This document shows positions 17,962 through 26,615 of a DNA stretch of 38,203 bases, in pieces (position 1 is the first letter of the stretch; each line of letters starts with the position of its first letter). The stretch comes from Aerophototrophica crusticola (GTDB lineage: Bacteria > Pseudomonadota > Alphaproteobacteria > Azospirillales > Azospirillaceae), in the NCBI GenBank assembly GCA_001939945.1, contig MOEB01000038.1, positions 1 through 38,203 of the forward strand, in the 5' to 3' direction. The notes beneath the pieces are model-generated. The model did no database searches, was not told the DNA's origin, and worked only from the letters and a program-made list of their open reading frames with translations. The translations under genes and the position numbers were made by a program.

Positions 17962-19152
17962 TCAGCCCCCCATCGGCATCAGCTCTGCCGTGAGGTCGCT
18001 GCCCGGTTGGTCGCAGACCTGCATCAGGAGTTCGTCCACCTCGCGGTCCTCGGCGTCGCCGCAGGTGGCGAAGAGTTTGTCCAGGACGGCGGGTTGGTAT
18101 TCGTCGCGGGACATCAGGCCGGCGGCGTAGCCGCTTTCCAGGGCGACCTGCTGGGCGACGCGGAAGGGCTTGGTCAGGGCCGGGGGGATGTTGGCGGCTT
18201 CCAGCAGGCAGCGGAGGCCGAGGATGCCGTCGTCCCAGGCCAGGATGCGGGCGCTCTCATAGCTGATGCCGGCACAGGCTGCCATGCCGGCCACGAACAG
18301 CTCCAGGTCGCCGGAGCAGAGGGCGCGGAACAGGAACTGGGGCGTCAGGCGGCCCTGGCGGTGCAGGTGGCGGGCCACCATCTCCGCGTCGTCGGGGCGG
18401 ATCAGCAAGGGTTGCAGCAGCCGCATGGTCGCGGCCTCCCGCCCCCGCTCGGCCAGGCGCTGGGCGAGGCCGGGCTCGATGCCGTGGCGCTTCACCAGGC
18501 GCTGGCGGATGTCCTCCGACACGAAGGCGATCAGCGTCTCCACGACCTTCAGGGTCAGCTCGGGCCGCGCGGCGATGGCGTCGGCGACGCTGCGGAAATG
18601 ACCGAACCGCTCACTGGCGCGGGCCAGGGACTGTTCGTGGAAGCGCGCGCCGCGGTTTCGCAGCAGGTGGGTGACGGTGACCACGTTGCCCGTCTCCACC
18701 AGGGCGGCGGCCACGGCCTCCGACACCTCCCGCCGGCCGGCGATGGCGAGCTGCTTGCGCGGGTCCCGCTCCTCCACGATCTCCAGCAGCAGGGGCTCCG
18801 GCAGGCGGTCGGCGTGGCGCAGGATGGGCACGGCCACCCGGGCCACGTCGCGGACGAGCTGGTCCGCCAGTTCGCCTGACAGCACGGGGTTGTTGTGGAT
18901 CTGCCAGGCGACGGCGGCGCGCACCTCCGTCTCCGCGTCGCCGGCGAAGGCGCGCAGCACGTCCAGGGCGAGGGTCTGCTCCCGCTTGGTGAGCTTGCCG
19001 TCCTCCAGCTCCGCCACCAGCTTGGCCATGGTCTCGACCCGCCGCGCCGGCCCGGGGTCGGCCAGCAGGCGGCGCACGTCGGCGCTGGTCAGGCGCGGGC
19101 CCCGGGACGGGCGGGGGCTGATGGTCTTGGCGGCCGTGTGTCTGGCGCTCAT
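17962..19152 (-). CDS. DUF2336 domain-containing protein
   Basis: The product is 396 residues, alpha-helical throughout, with no signal peptide or membrane segment. After a basic leader, residues about 20-150 read as HEAT-like helical pairs (LTSADVRRLLADPG, EVRAAVAWQIHNNPVLSGELADQLVRDVARVAVPIL). The rest (to about 390) matches what I know of DUF2336, a family found mainly in alphaproteobacteria. Function is unestablished; HEAT-like surfaces usually mediate protein contacts. It is the last of three minus-strand genes (galE, MarR-type regulator, this one) with 87 bp to the regulator. The first ATG (19152) is used; a later start would remove the basic leader only. Confidence 0.85.
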   Translation of the reverse strand: MSARHTAAKTISPRPSRGPRLTSADVRRLLADPGPARRVETMAKLVAELEDGKLTKREQTLALDVLRAFAGDAETEVRAAVAWQIHNNPVLSGELADQLVRDVARVAVPILRHADRLPEPLLLEIVEERDPRKQLAIAGRREVSEAVAAALVETGNVVTVTHLLRNRGARFHEQSLARASERFGHFRSVADAIAARPELTLKVVETLIAFVSEDIRQRLVKRHGIEPGLAQRLAERGREAATMRLLQPLLIRPDDAEMVARHLHRQGRLTPQFLFRALCSGDLELFVAGMAACAGISYESARILAWDDGILGLRCLLEAANIPPALTKPFRVAQQVALESGYAAGLMSRDEYQPAVLDKLFATCGDAEDREVDELLMQVCDQPGSDLTAELMPMGG

Positions 19153-19239
19153 GGTCCGGCGGTCAGGTCCAGCGGTCGGGGAGGCACGGGCGCCCGGCGC
19201 CCGACCGCGCCGGGGCCGTTGGCAAGGGGGCGGCGGCGG

Positions 19240-19776
19240 TCAGTCCCGCACGTGGCCGTCGTAGCGGATGATGTCGCCCCACAGCCGCTCCAGCCGGCGG
19301 AGCATGCGGAAGGTGGTCTCCAAATCCTCCCCGTCCCGCGGGCCGCGGATCAGGGCGCCGGCCTGCCGGGCCTCCAGCTTGCGGATCTCCCCGCACAGCC
19401 ACTGGCCCTTCTCCGACAGGCGCAAGCGCGCCGCCCGCTTGTCCCGTTGGCTGGCGGCGCGGTCCACATAGCCGCACTCCACCAGGTGCTTCAGGTTGTA
19501 GCTGGCGTTGGAGCCGAGGTAGTAGCCCCGTTCCATCAGGTCGCGGACCGACAGCTCGTCCCCGCTGATGTTCAGCAGCATCAGCACCTGCATGGGGCTG
19601 ATGTCGTCCACGCCGATGCGCCCCAGCTCCACCCGCACGACGTCATGCAGGCGGCGCTGCATGTGGTCGATGACGCGGGCGATGTCGTGGTAGACGGCGA
19701 TGCCCGCCCCCGGGCTTTCGCCTTCGGCTTCCTCTCGGTTGTCCATGGGCTCCCCGGGTCGGGTCAATCGGATCAT
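19240..19776 (-). CDS. MarR-type winged-helix regulator
   Basis: The product is 178 residues. The core (about 40-135) is a MarR-like winged helix: an N-terminal dimer helix (HDIARVIDHMQRRLHDVVRVEL), then DISPMQVLMLLNISGDELSVRDLMERGYYLGSNASYNLKHLVECGYVDR containing the recognition helix, and a wing around RDKRAARLRLSEKG. MarR proteins are dimeric DNA-binding repressors or activators. The ATG at 19776 has GGAGGA about nine bases upstream; an in-frame ATG at 19818 is not needed, and one at 19746 would still spare the domain. No effector can be inferred. It lies 38 bp downstream of galE on the same strand, so it is probably co-transcribed and may control envelope or polysaccharide genes nearby. 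Confidence 0.88.
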   Translation of the reverse strand: MIRLTRPGEPMDNREEAEGESPGAGIAVYHDIARVIDHMQRRLHDVVRVELGRIGVDDISPMQVLMLLNISGDELSVRDLMERGYYLGSNASYNLKHLVECGYVDRAASQRDKRAARLRLSEKGQWLCGEIRKLEARQAGALIRGPRDGEDLETTFRMLRRLERLWGDIIRYDGHVRD

Positions 19777-19814
19777 CTTCACGGCTCCTCCGTGGCGCGG
19801 GTCGGCCATCCCTG

Positions 19815-20843
19815 TCACTCCGCCGCCATCCCGGCGCCGCGCCCCGGGCCGTAGCCCCGGGGATGGCGCGCCCGCCAGGCCCAGGCGGTGGCGATGATGT
19901 CGTCCAGGCGGTCATAGCGCGGCTGCCAGCCCAAGTCCGTACGGATGCGGGCCGAGGACGCGACCAGGATGGCGGGGTCGCCGGGCCGGCGCTGGCCGAC
20001 CTTCACCGGTACCTTCTTCCCCGTCACACGCTCCACGGCCGCGATGACCTCCCTGACGCTGTACCCCGTTCCGGTCCCGAGGTTGTATCGGACGGAGCGG
20101 GTCTCCAGCACATCCAATACACGAATGTGGGCGTCGGCTAAATCCATCACATGGACATAGTCCCGCACGCACGTACCGTCAGGCGTGGGATAGTCGTCCC
20201 CGAACACCTCGATGTGGCTGCGCAGGCCGGCCGCGGCGTCCAGCACCAGGGGGATCAGGTGCGTCTCCGGCGAATGGTCCTCCCCCAGCGTGCCGTCGGG
20301 GTGGGCGCCGGCCGCGTTGAAGTAGCGCAAGGCGGCGGAGCGCAGGCCGTGGCAGCGGTCGGCCCAGTGCAGGAGCCGCTCCATGATGTACTTGCTTTCC
20401 CCGTACGGGCTGCCGGGGTCGATGGGCGTGTCCTCGTCGATGGGCATCCGGTCCGGCGTGCCGAACAGGTTCGCGGTGCTGGACACCACCATCTTGCGCA
20501 CACCCGCCTTCACCGCCGTCTCGATCAGCACGTTGGCGGCGGTGACGTTGTCGTTCAGGTACAGCTCCGGCTTCACCATCGACTCCCCCACCAGGGAGCG
20601 GGCGGCGAAGTGCATCACCGCGTCGAAGCGGGTGCGGGCGAACACGCCCTCCACCGCCGCGCGGTCCTTCAGGTCGGCCACCACCAGGTCCACCCCCGCC
20701 GGCACGGCGGCCCGGTGGCCCTGGGACAGGTCGTCGATCACCACCACGCCATGGCCGCGCTCCCGCAGGCTGGCCACCGCGTGGCTGCCCACATAGCCGG
20801 CGCCGCCGGTGACGAGGATGGTCTTGCCCTGGCTCATGGTCAT
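19815..20843 (-). CDS. galE: UDP-glucose 4-epimerase
   Basis: The 342-residue product is an extended short-chain dehydrogenase. The NAD-binding GGAGYVG is at 13-19, the catalytic Ser/Thr region SST at 121-123 and the YxxxK pair Tyr147/Lys151 (SPYGESK). YFNAAGAHPDG, HLIPLVLDAA and CVRDYVHVMDLADAH are GalE hallmarks. It interconverts UDP-glucose and UDP-galactose in the cytosol, supplying galactose for EPS or lipopolysaccharide. Starts at 20843 (MTMSQG) and 20837 share a GGTGA just upstream; the open frame back to 20918 adds only a Pro/Arg-rich stretch. It is divergent from the type I secretion operon across a 340-bp gap. It could also act on UDP-GlcNAc or be another C4-epimerase, but GalE fits best. 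Confidence 0.93.
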   Translation of the reverse strand: MTMSQGKTILVTGGAGYVGSHAVASLRERGHGVVVIDDLSQGHRAAVPAGVDLVVADLKDRAAVEGVFARTRFDAVMHFAARSLVGESMVKPELYLNDNVTAANVLIETAVKAGVRKMVVSSTANLFGTPDRMPIDEDTPIDPGSPYGESKYIMERLLHWADRCHGLRSAALRYFNAAGAHPDGTLGEDHSPETHLIPLVLDAAAGLRSHIEVFGDDYPTPDGTCVRDYVHVMDLADAHIRVLDVLETRSVRYNLGTGTGYSVREVIAAVERVTGKKVPVKVGQRRPGDPAILVASSARIRTDLGWQPRYDRLDDIIATAWAWRARHPRGYGPGRGAGMAAE

Positions 20844-21183
20844 GCTTTCACCGCGCATCGGGAAGGGACGGGGGCAGCCGGGCCCATCCGCAGGGTGTGG
20901 CCGACCACCATAACGCACCGCAACACGCTACTACATCCGATTTTGACAGAGGACTCTATTCCGAGCTTTGTCACAGAAGCAACGGAATTGTCGGCAACTC
21001 CAGCGTATGATCGGCTTAAACCGATCGGAATATCCGAACGAAGAAACATGAGGATTTTCCTTGTTTGTCCGCGGAACTAAGTGGAGATATCGATAAGGGT
21101 AGTTCGCTTTACAGGCCGTTTACTTACGCTTAACTTGCCGGGCTGAAAGTGGCAACCGCCATGACGGCAGGAGCGATATCCTA
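20844..21183. promoter_or_regulatory. Divergent promoter region, galE / type I secretion operon
   Basis: This 340-bp gap is clearly less GC-rich than its surroundings and should hold both promoters. A perfect inverted repeat GATCGG-CTTAAA-CCGATC lies at 21009-21026, a candidate operator. A TTGACA occurs at 20943-20948, but no good -10 is found 16-18 bp after it. A ribosome binding site-like AGGAG precedes the ATG at 21184 by about ten bases. Confidence 0.55.
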
Positions 21184-22905
21184 ATGAGCGCCAGCGGGGA
21201 AACCCCCATCCAAGAGTTGCGGCGGCAGTTGGCCCAGGGCATGGCCCTGGCTGCGGCCACCAGCTTCTTCGTCAGCCTGCTGATGCTGGCGCTGCCCCTG
21301 TTCACCATGCAGGTCTATGACCGGGTGATGAGCAGCCGCAGCCTGGAGACGCTGGGCATGCTGGCCATCATCACCTGTGGGGCGCTGGCGCTGTACGGGT
21401 TGCTGGACTACCTCCGGGCCCGGGTCTTCATCGTGCTGGGGGACGTGCTGTCCCGGAAGCTGAACGTCCCCACGCTGCAGGCGGCCATCGGCGACACGCT
21501 GGCGGGCGGCAAGCGCAACGCGGCCCAGGCCCTGCGCGACCTGGGCGAGCTGCGGTCCTTCCTGGGCGGCGGGGCCATCACCGTGCCGCTGGAGCTGCTC
21601 TGGTGCCCGGTGTTCCTGGTGGTGCTGTTCCTGATGCACCCGGTCTATGGCGCCGTGGCGCTGGGCGGCGCGGCGCTGCTGACCGTGGCGGGGCTGCTGA
21701 CCGACCAGGTCACCCGCCGCCAGCTGGAGGAGGCCAACGACGCCCAGGGCCGGGCCTTCGCCGACGTGGCCGGCACCATCCGCCACGCCGAGGTGATCGA
21801 GGCCATGGGCATGCTGCCCGCCGTGGCCGGCCGCTGGCAGGCCGCCCAGAAGCGGATGAGCGCCCTGACCCGCAGGGGCAGCACGGCGGCGCGGGCCATG
21901 GCGTCGGCCTCGCGCTCGCTGCGGTTGATGCTGCAGGTGGCGACCATCGCCACGGGCATGACCCTGATCCTGGAGACGGAGGCCTCGCCCGGCAGCATCA
22001 TGGCGGCCGGCATCCTGGTGGCCCGCATGCTGGCCCCGTTCGAGAACCTGATCGACGGCTGGCGCCAGTGGGTGGGCGCCATCGCCGCCCTGAAGCGGGT
22101 GCAGGCCGTGCTGGAGGAGGGGGCCGCGCGGCGCGACACGACGCCGCTGCCCCGCCCCGCCGGCAAGCTGGTGGTGGACCGGCTGACCTATGTGCCGCCG
22201 GGGTCCGACAGGCCGGTGCTGCGCGCCGTGTCCTTCACCCTGGGGGCGGGGGAGGTGGTGGGCATCGTCGGGCCGTCGGGCGCGGGCAAGTCCACCCTGG
22301 CCCGCATGATCGTGGGGCTGTGGCCGCCCACCGCGGGCGGCTGCTACCTGGACGGCCATAGCACTTTCGCCTGGGAGCGGGAGAGCTTCGGCCGGCACGT
22401 GGGCTACCTGCCGCAGAGCGTGGCCTTGCTGGACGCCAGCGTGCGGGAGAACATCGCCCGGCTGCGCCAGGGCGACACGGAGGCCGTGGTCAGGGCCGCC
22501 CGCATGGCCGGGGTGCATGAGCTGGTGGGGCGGCTGCCCTATGGCTACGACACGCTGGTGGGGGACGGGGCCTACAGCCTGTCCGGCGGGCAGAAGCAGC
22601 GCATCGCCCTGGCGCGCGCCCTATACGGCATGCCGGCCCTGCTGGTCCTGGACGAGCCCAACGCCAACCTGGACGGCGCGGGCGAGCAGGCCCTGGTCCA
22701 GGCGGTGCGGGAGGCCAAGGCCGCCGGCACCAGCGTCGTCCTGATCGCCCACCGCCCCTCCATCATGGAAGTGGCCGACAAGCTGCTGGTGCTGAAGGAC
22801 GGCATGGTCGAGCAGTTCGGCCCCCGGCCGGAGGTGCTGCGCGCCGTCAGCCCGCAGAAGGCCGCCACCGTCACCCGCCTGGCCCGCCCGGGGAGCAACA
22901 GCTGA
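21184..22905 (+). CDS. Type I secretion system permease/ATPase (PrtD/RsaD-like)
   Basis: The 573-residue product is an ABC half-transporter. Membrane helices run from about 20 to 285. The nucleotide-binding domain has Walker A GPSGAGKS (363-370), signature LSGGQ (466-470), Walker B ALLVLDEP (485-492) and the H-loop His523. There is no N-terminal C39-like domain, which places it with PrtD/AprD/RsaD exporters rather than HlyB. It energises one-step export of RTX proteins with an uncleaved C-terminal signal. The likely cargo is the RTX protein at 25836-26603. The stop overlaps the next start by one base (TGATG), so the adaptor is co-translated. An outer membrane TolC-type partner is missing from the window. 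Confidence 0.95.
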   Translation: MSASGETPIQELRRQLAQGMALAAATSFFVSLLMLALPLFTMQVYDRVMSSRSLETLGMLAIITCGALALYGLLDYLRARVFIVLGDVLSRKLNVPTLQAAIGDTLAGGKRNAAQALRDLGELRSFLGGGAITVPLELLWCPVFLVVLFLMHPVYGAVALGGAALLTVAGLLTDQVTRRQLEEANDAQGRAFADVAGTIRHAEVIEAMGMLPAVAGRWQAAQKRMSALTRRGSTAARAMASASRSLRLMLQVATIATGMTLILETEASPGSIMAAGILVARMLAPFENLIDGWRQWVGAIAALKRVQAVLEEGAARRDTTPLPRPAGKLVVDRLTYVPPGSDRPVLRAVSFTLGAGEVVGIVGPSGAGKSTLARMIVGLWPPTAGGCYLDGHSTFAWERESFGRHVGYLPQSVALLDASVRENIARLRQGDTEAVVRAARMAGVHELVGRLPYGYDTLVGDGAYSLSGGQKQRIALARALYGMPALLVLDEPNANLDGAGEQALVQAVREAKAAGTSVVLIAHRPSIMEVADKLLVLKDGMVEQFGPRPEVLRAVSPQKAATVTRLARPGSNS

Positions 22906-24245
22906 TGTCCGCCCTGACCAACCCCCCCGTCATCATCGACGTGGAGCCGGAGGAGCCGGAGCCGACGCTGCGCGGCACCATGCTCGCCACCGCGGCGGCC
23001 ATCGGGATCGGCTTCGGCGGCTTCATGCTGTGGGCCTGCACCGCCAGCCTGGACAGCGCCGCCATCGCCACCGGCACCATCATGGTGGACAGCCGGCGCA
23101 AGACCGTGTCCCACCTGGAAGGCGGCATCTTGGACGAGCTGCACGTGAAGGAGGGCGACCGGGTGGCCGAGGGACAGCCCCTGCTGGTGCTGGACCGCAC
23201 CCAGGGCCGCGCCCAGTTGGCCCAGCTGGACAGCCAGTACTGGGCGGCCCTGGCGCGCGCCGCCCGGCTGAAGGCGGAGCAGGAAGGCAAGCGCGGCTTC
23301 GAGGCCCCGGCGGAGCTGGCGCAAGCCGCGCCCCGCGACCCCGTCGCCGCGGAGGCGCAGGCCACGGAGACGCGCCTGATGGCCGCCCGGTGGGAGACCT
23401 ATGACGGCCAGCTGGGCGTGCAGAAGCGCAAGATCGCCCAGATGCGGGAGCAGGTGGAGGCCCTGCGGGCCCAGCGCCGCGCCTTCCTGGACCGGCTGTC
23501 CTATACCGAGGAAGAGTTGAGGAACGCCAAGGGCCTGCTGGAGAAGGGCTTCGAGCGCAAGCCGCGGGTGCTGGAGCTGCAACGGCTGACGGCGGAGCTG
23601 CGCGGCGAGGTGGGGGAGCTGCAGGCCCGGGAGGCGGAGGCCAACCAGGGCATCGCCGGGGCCGAGCAGGAGATGCTGAACCTGGAATCCGCCCGCCGCA
23701 CCGAGGTGGCGGACGAGTTGCAGCGCATGCAGACCGTGGTGGCCGACTATGCCGAGCGGCGGCGCAGCGCCAGCGACGTGCTGACCCGCCTGACCGTGAC
23801 GGCCCCCCAGGCGGGCCGGGTGGTGGGGCTGCGCTTCGTGACCCGCGGCAGCGCCGTGCCGTCCGGCGCGCCGCTGATGGACATCGTGCCGGACAATGAC
23901 GAGCTGGTGGTGGAGGCGGCGGTGAACCCCACCGACATCGACCAGGTCCATGCCGGGCAGGAGGCCCACGTGCACCTGACCGCCTTCAAGCAGCGGCGCG
24001 TGCCGCCGGTGAGGGGGGAGGTGGTCAGCGTCAGCGCCGACCTGCTGACCGACGAGCGCACGGGGCGGACATACTATGAGGCGCGGGTCCGGCTGGACCC
24101 GGCGGAGCTGGGCCAGTTCCACCATGTGAAGCTGTACCCCGGCATGCCCGCGGAAGTGATGATCTCGGGCGCGAAGCGCAAGGCGATCGAATACTTCCTG
24201 TCGCCCCTCACCGACACCATGCGCCGGTCCTTCCGGGAGGAGTGA
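22905..24245 (+). CDS. Type I secretion periplasmic adaptor (HlyD/PrtE family)
   Basis: The 446-residue product has one N-terminal membrane helix (about 24-46), then a biotinyl-lipoyl-like half (RRKTVSHLEGGILDELHVKEGDRVAEGQPLLVLD), a long coiled coil (about 115-305) and a second lipoyl/beta-barrel half (VTAPQAGRVVGLRFVTRGSAVPSGAPLMDIVPDNDELVVEAAVNPTDIDQVHAGQEAHVHL). This is the standard order for HlyD/PrtE membrane-fusion proteins, which connect the inner membrane ABC protein to an outer membrane channel. The start overlaps the ABC gene stop (TGATG at 22903-22907). The protein spans the periplasm and should recruit the RTX cargo along with the ABC protein. Length is normal and no key part is missing. 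Confidence 0.95.
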   Translation: MSALTNPPVIIDVEPEEPEPTLRGTMLATAAAIGIGFGGFMLWACTASLDSAAIATGTIMVDSRRKTVSHLEGGILDELHVKEGDRVAEGQPLLVLDRTQGRAQLAQLDSQYWAALARAARLKAEQEGKRGFEAPAELAQAAPRDPVAAEAQATETRLMAARWETYDGQLGVQKRKIAQMREQVEALRAQRRAFLDRLSYTEEELRNAKGLLEKGFERKPRVLELQRLTAELRGEVGELQAREAEANQGIAGAEQEMLNLESARRTEVADELQRMQTVVADYAERRRSASDVLTRLTVTAPQAGRVVGLRFVTRGSAVPSGAPLMDIVPDNDELVVEAAVNPTDIDQVHAGQEAHVHLTAFKQRRVPPVRGEVVSVSADLLTDERTGRTYYEARVRLDPAELGQFHHVKLYPGMPAEVMISGAKRKAIEYFLSPLTDTMRRSFREE

Positions 24246-24361
24246 TCGCGGTTGAGACCGGTGCATTCGGAACCGCGACCGGCCGCGGCCGCGGCCCGGG
24301 AGGGCCGAGCCTGCGTGGCGCACGAACGCGGCATCCCGCAGGGATGCGTGAAAGGTTTCCC
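24246..24361 (+). other. Two hairpins between the adaptor and GT4 genes
   Basis: A perfect 8-bp inverted repeat TCGCGGTT (24246-24253) / AACCGCGA (24271-24278) starts at the adaptor stop. A second, GCATCCC-GCA-GGGATGC at 24331-24347, lies just before the GAAAGG ribosome binding site of the GT4 gene. No T-run follows either, so they are more likely mRNA processing or stability elements, or a translational control, than terminators. Confidence 0.45.
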
Positions 24362-25657
24362 ATGAAGGTCCTGTTCGTCCACGCCCATGCCCCCGGGCAG
24401 TATGGGCACCTGGCCGCGCGCCTTGCCGCCGACCCCGCCAACACCGTGGTGTTCCTGGCGCGGGAAGGCGGGGAGGCCGGCAACGGCGTGCACCTGCGCC
24501 GCTTCGCCCCGCACCGGGCGGCGAAGGCCGACGCCCACCCCTACCTGGCGCCGCTGGAGACGGCGGTGCTGAACGGGCAGGCCGCCTGGCGGGCGGCGCG
24601 GGCCCTGCGGGCGGAGGGCTTCGTGCCCGACATCGTCTGCGCCCATGCGGGCTTCGGGCCGGGGATGTACGTGAAGGAGGCGTTCCCTGAATCGCCGCTG
24701 CTGGGATACTTCGAGTGGTTCTACCGGGCGGAGGGGTCGGACGCCGACTTCCTTCTGGGGCCGCTGGACCCGGACAATGCCTGCCGGCTGCGCACCCTGA
24801 ACGCCGGCATCCTGCTGGAGCTGAGCGCCTGCGACTGGGGCACCTGCCCGACGGCGTTCCAGCGGGGGCAGTTCCCCGCCGCCTTCCAGGACAAGCTGAC
24901 CACCCTGCATGACGGGGTGGATACCGGCTTCTTCAGCCCCGACCCGGCGGACGGCAAGGTGGTGGGCGGCATCGACCTGTCCGGCGCCCGCGAGGTGCTG
25001 ACCTATGCCACCCGCGGCATGGACCCCTACCGCGGCTTCCCGCAGTTCCTGGAGGCGGCGGCCGAGCTGCTGGCGCGGCGGCCCCATCTGCATGTGGTGG
25101 TCGCCGGGGACGAGAGCGTGCCCTATGGCCCCCGCCGCAAGGACGGGCGGAGCTACAAGGCGGCCGGGCTGGAGGCGCTGGCCGGCCGCGACCTGTCGCG
25201 GCTGCACTTCACCGGCACGCTGGGCCTGGCGGATTACCGGCGCCTGCTGCGGCTGTCCACGGTGCATGCCTACCTGACCGTTCCCTTCGTGCTGAGCTGG
25301 TCGCTGCTGGAGGCCATGGCCACGGGCTGCGCCATCGTCGCCTCTGACACCGCCCCGGTGCGGGAGGTGGTGGATGACGGCGTGGAGGGGGTGCTGACAC
25401 CCTTCCGCGACGTTCCGACGCTGGCCGACAGGATCGGGGCCTTGCTGGACGATCCCGCGCGCCGCAGCGCACTCGGACACGCGGCGCGCGTACGCATGTT
25501 GCGCGATTACCGGCTGGACGCCCTGCTGCCCCGGCAGCTCCGCCTTATCCAGAACCTCGTGGAATCAAGGGCTTCTGGTGATGTGCCGGCGAACCGCGCG
25601 GAGATCGCCACGAAATTCGAACCAAACAAGGCCGGGTTTAAGTATTCATCTCGGTAA
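24362..25657 (+). CDS. Glycosyltransferase family 4
   Basis: The 431-residue product has a GT-B fold. It begins MKVLFVHAHAPGQYGHLA, with a GAAAGG ribosome binding site before the ATG. The acceptor half includes PDIVCAHAGFGPGMYVKEAFPESPLLGYFEWFYRAEG. The donor half has LTYATRGMDPYRGFPQFLEAAAEL, HVVVAGDES and the nucleotide-sugar segment FVLSWSLLEAMATGCAIVASDTAPVREVV with the expected Glu. It would add a sugar to a lipid-linked glycan at the inner face of the membrane. It sits between the type I secretion genes and the RTX gene, and its last 15 codons (to 25657) become AT-rich, running into the RTX promoter region. The sugar is unknown. Confidence 0.9.
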   Translation: MKVLFVHAHAPGQYGHLAARLAADPANTVVFLAREGGEAGNGVHLRRFAPHRAAKADAHPYLAPLETAVLNGQAAWRAARALRAEGFVPDIVCAHAGFGPGMYVKEAFPESPLLGYFEWFYRAEGSDADFLLGPLDPDNACRLRTLNAGILLELSACDWGTCPTAFQRGQFPAAFQDKLTTLHDGVDTGFFSPDPADGKVVGGIDLSGAREVLTYATRGMDPYRGFPQFLEAAAELLARRPHLHVVVAGDESVPYGPRRKDGRSYKAAGLEALAGRDLSRLHFTGTLGLADYRRLLRLSTVHAYLTVPFVLSWSLLEAMATGCAIVASDTAPVREVVDDGVEGVLTPFRDVPTLADRIGALLDDPARRSALGHAARVRMLRDYRLDALLPRQLRLIQNLVESRASGDVPANRAEIATKFEPNKAGFKYSSR

Positions 25658-25835
25658 TTGCGGTACTAATACCGGCGGAGACTGAGCCGACAAAAGAATA
25701 GACCCTTGTAGTGTCACAGTTTTTTCTCGCAGTAATGAAAATTAGCGCTTGCGAGAAAGAATTACTCAGCTAGCTTGGGGATCGAAGCGGATCGAACGAC
25801 TGATCTTTCCCCGAAAGAGATTGGAGAAAACGCAA
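25658..25835 (+). promoter_or_regulatory. RTX gene promoter region with 9-bp inverted repeat
   Basis: These 178 bp are markedly less GC-rich than the genes. A perfect inverted repeat TTTCTCGCA (25723-25731) / TGCGAGAAA (25750-25758) has an 18-bp spacer. Its right arm overlaps a weak -35 candidate TTGCGA (25749-25754), with TAGCTT (25771-25776) 16 bp later. This suggests a regulated, possibly strong promoter for the RTX gene. A small CGGTA-CTAA-TACCG hairpin at 25661-25674 follows the GT4 stop. Confidence 0.45.
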
Positions 25836-26603
25836 ATGGCTACTCTTCCTGGCGGCGCCTACGACAACATCCAGATCGGCACCGATGGGGCTGACACGCT
25901 CATTGGCGGGAACAGCGGCGACCTGCTGTTCGGCGGGGCGGGCGATGACAACGTGTTCGGCGGCAGCGGCGACGACAGCCTGTTCGGTGGCGAGGGTGCC
26001 GACACCCTGGCCGGTGGCAATGGCCACGACATCATGGACGGCGGCACCGGCAACGACGTGATGGACGGCGGCAACGGCAACGACCTGATGCTGGGCGGCG
26101 AGGGGAACGACCAGCTGACCGGCGGCAACGGCGACGACTTCCTGGACGGCGGTGCCGGCAACGACATCCTGGACGGCGGCAAGGGTGCCGACGTGCTGCT
26201 GGGTGGCGCCGGTGACGACATCCTGCGCGGCGGCGACGGCAACGACATGCTGAAGGGCGGCGAGGGGAACGACTACCTGTTCGGCGGCAGCGGCAACGAC
26301 TACCTGGACGGCGGGCTGGGCAACGACGTGCTGTCCGGCGGCAAGGGCGAGGACGTGTTCGTCTTCAACGGCGGCGGTGGCCAGGACGTGATCCTGGACT
26401 TCCGGGCGGGTGAGGACATCCTCCAGGTTTCCAAGAACATCAACGGGTTGGGCATCACCTCCGCCGAGGAGCTGGCCGCCCGCGTGCACGATCTGGGCGG
26501 CCACGCCGTCATCGACCTGGGCAACGGCGACACCATCACCCTGATGAACGTCAAGGCCTCGGACATCCAGGACAACCCGAACGCCTTCTTCCACATCGGC
26601 TGA
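25836..26603 (+). CDS. RTX calcium-binding protein, predicted type I secretion substrate
   Basis: The 255-residue product has a 23-residue leader and then 17 uninterrupted GGxGxDxUx nonapeptides (residues 24-176), which fold as a calcium-filled parallel beta-roll outside the cell. Residues about 177-255 form a closing segment (GQDVILDFRAGEDILQVSK, then GGHAVIDLGNGDTITLMNV) like the uncleaved type I export signal of RTX proteins. It has no signal peptide, no cysteine and no enzyme or adhesin domain, so it may be structural. I chose the ATG at 25836 (MATLPGG), nine bases after GGAG; an earlier ATG at 25749 adds a basic stretch that does not fit. The export genes are just upstream and EPS genes downstream. 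It could be a matrix, coat or S-layer-like protein. Confidence 0.93.
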   Translation: MATLPGGAYDNIQIGTDGADTLIGGNSGDLLFGGAGDDNVFGGSGDDSLFGGEGADTLAGGNGHDIMDGGTGNDVMDGGNGNDLMLGGEGNDQLTGGNGDDFLDGGAGNDILDGGKGADVLLGGAGDDILRGGDGNDMLKGGEGNDYLFGGSGNDYLDGGLGNDVLSGGKGEDVFVFNGGGGQDVILDFRAGEDILQVSKNINGLGITSAEELAARVHDLGGHAVIDLGNGDTITLMNVKASDIQDNPNAFFHIG

Positions 26604-26615
26604 CCCCGGACCCGG

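Noticed and set aside
25908-26364. DNA-level tandem repeats that could look like a CRISPR or satellite array
   Set aside because: The 27-bp periodicity comes from RTX nonapeptide codons in one reading frame. Repeat units vary at DNA level and have no spacers.
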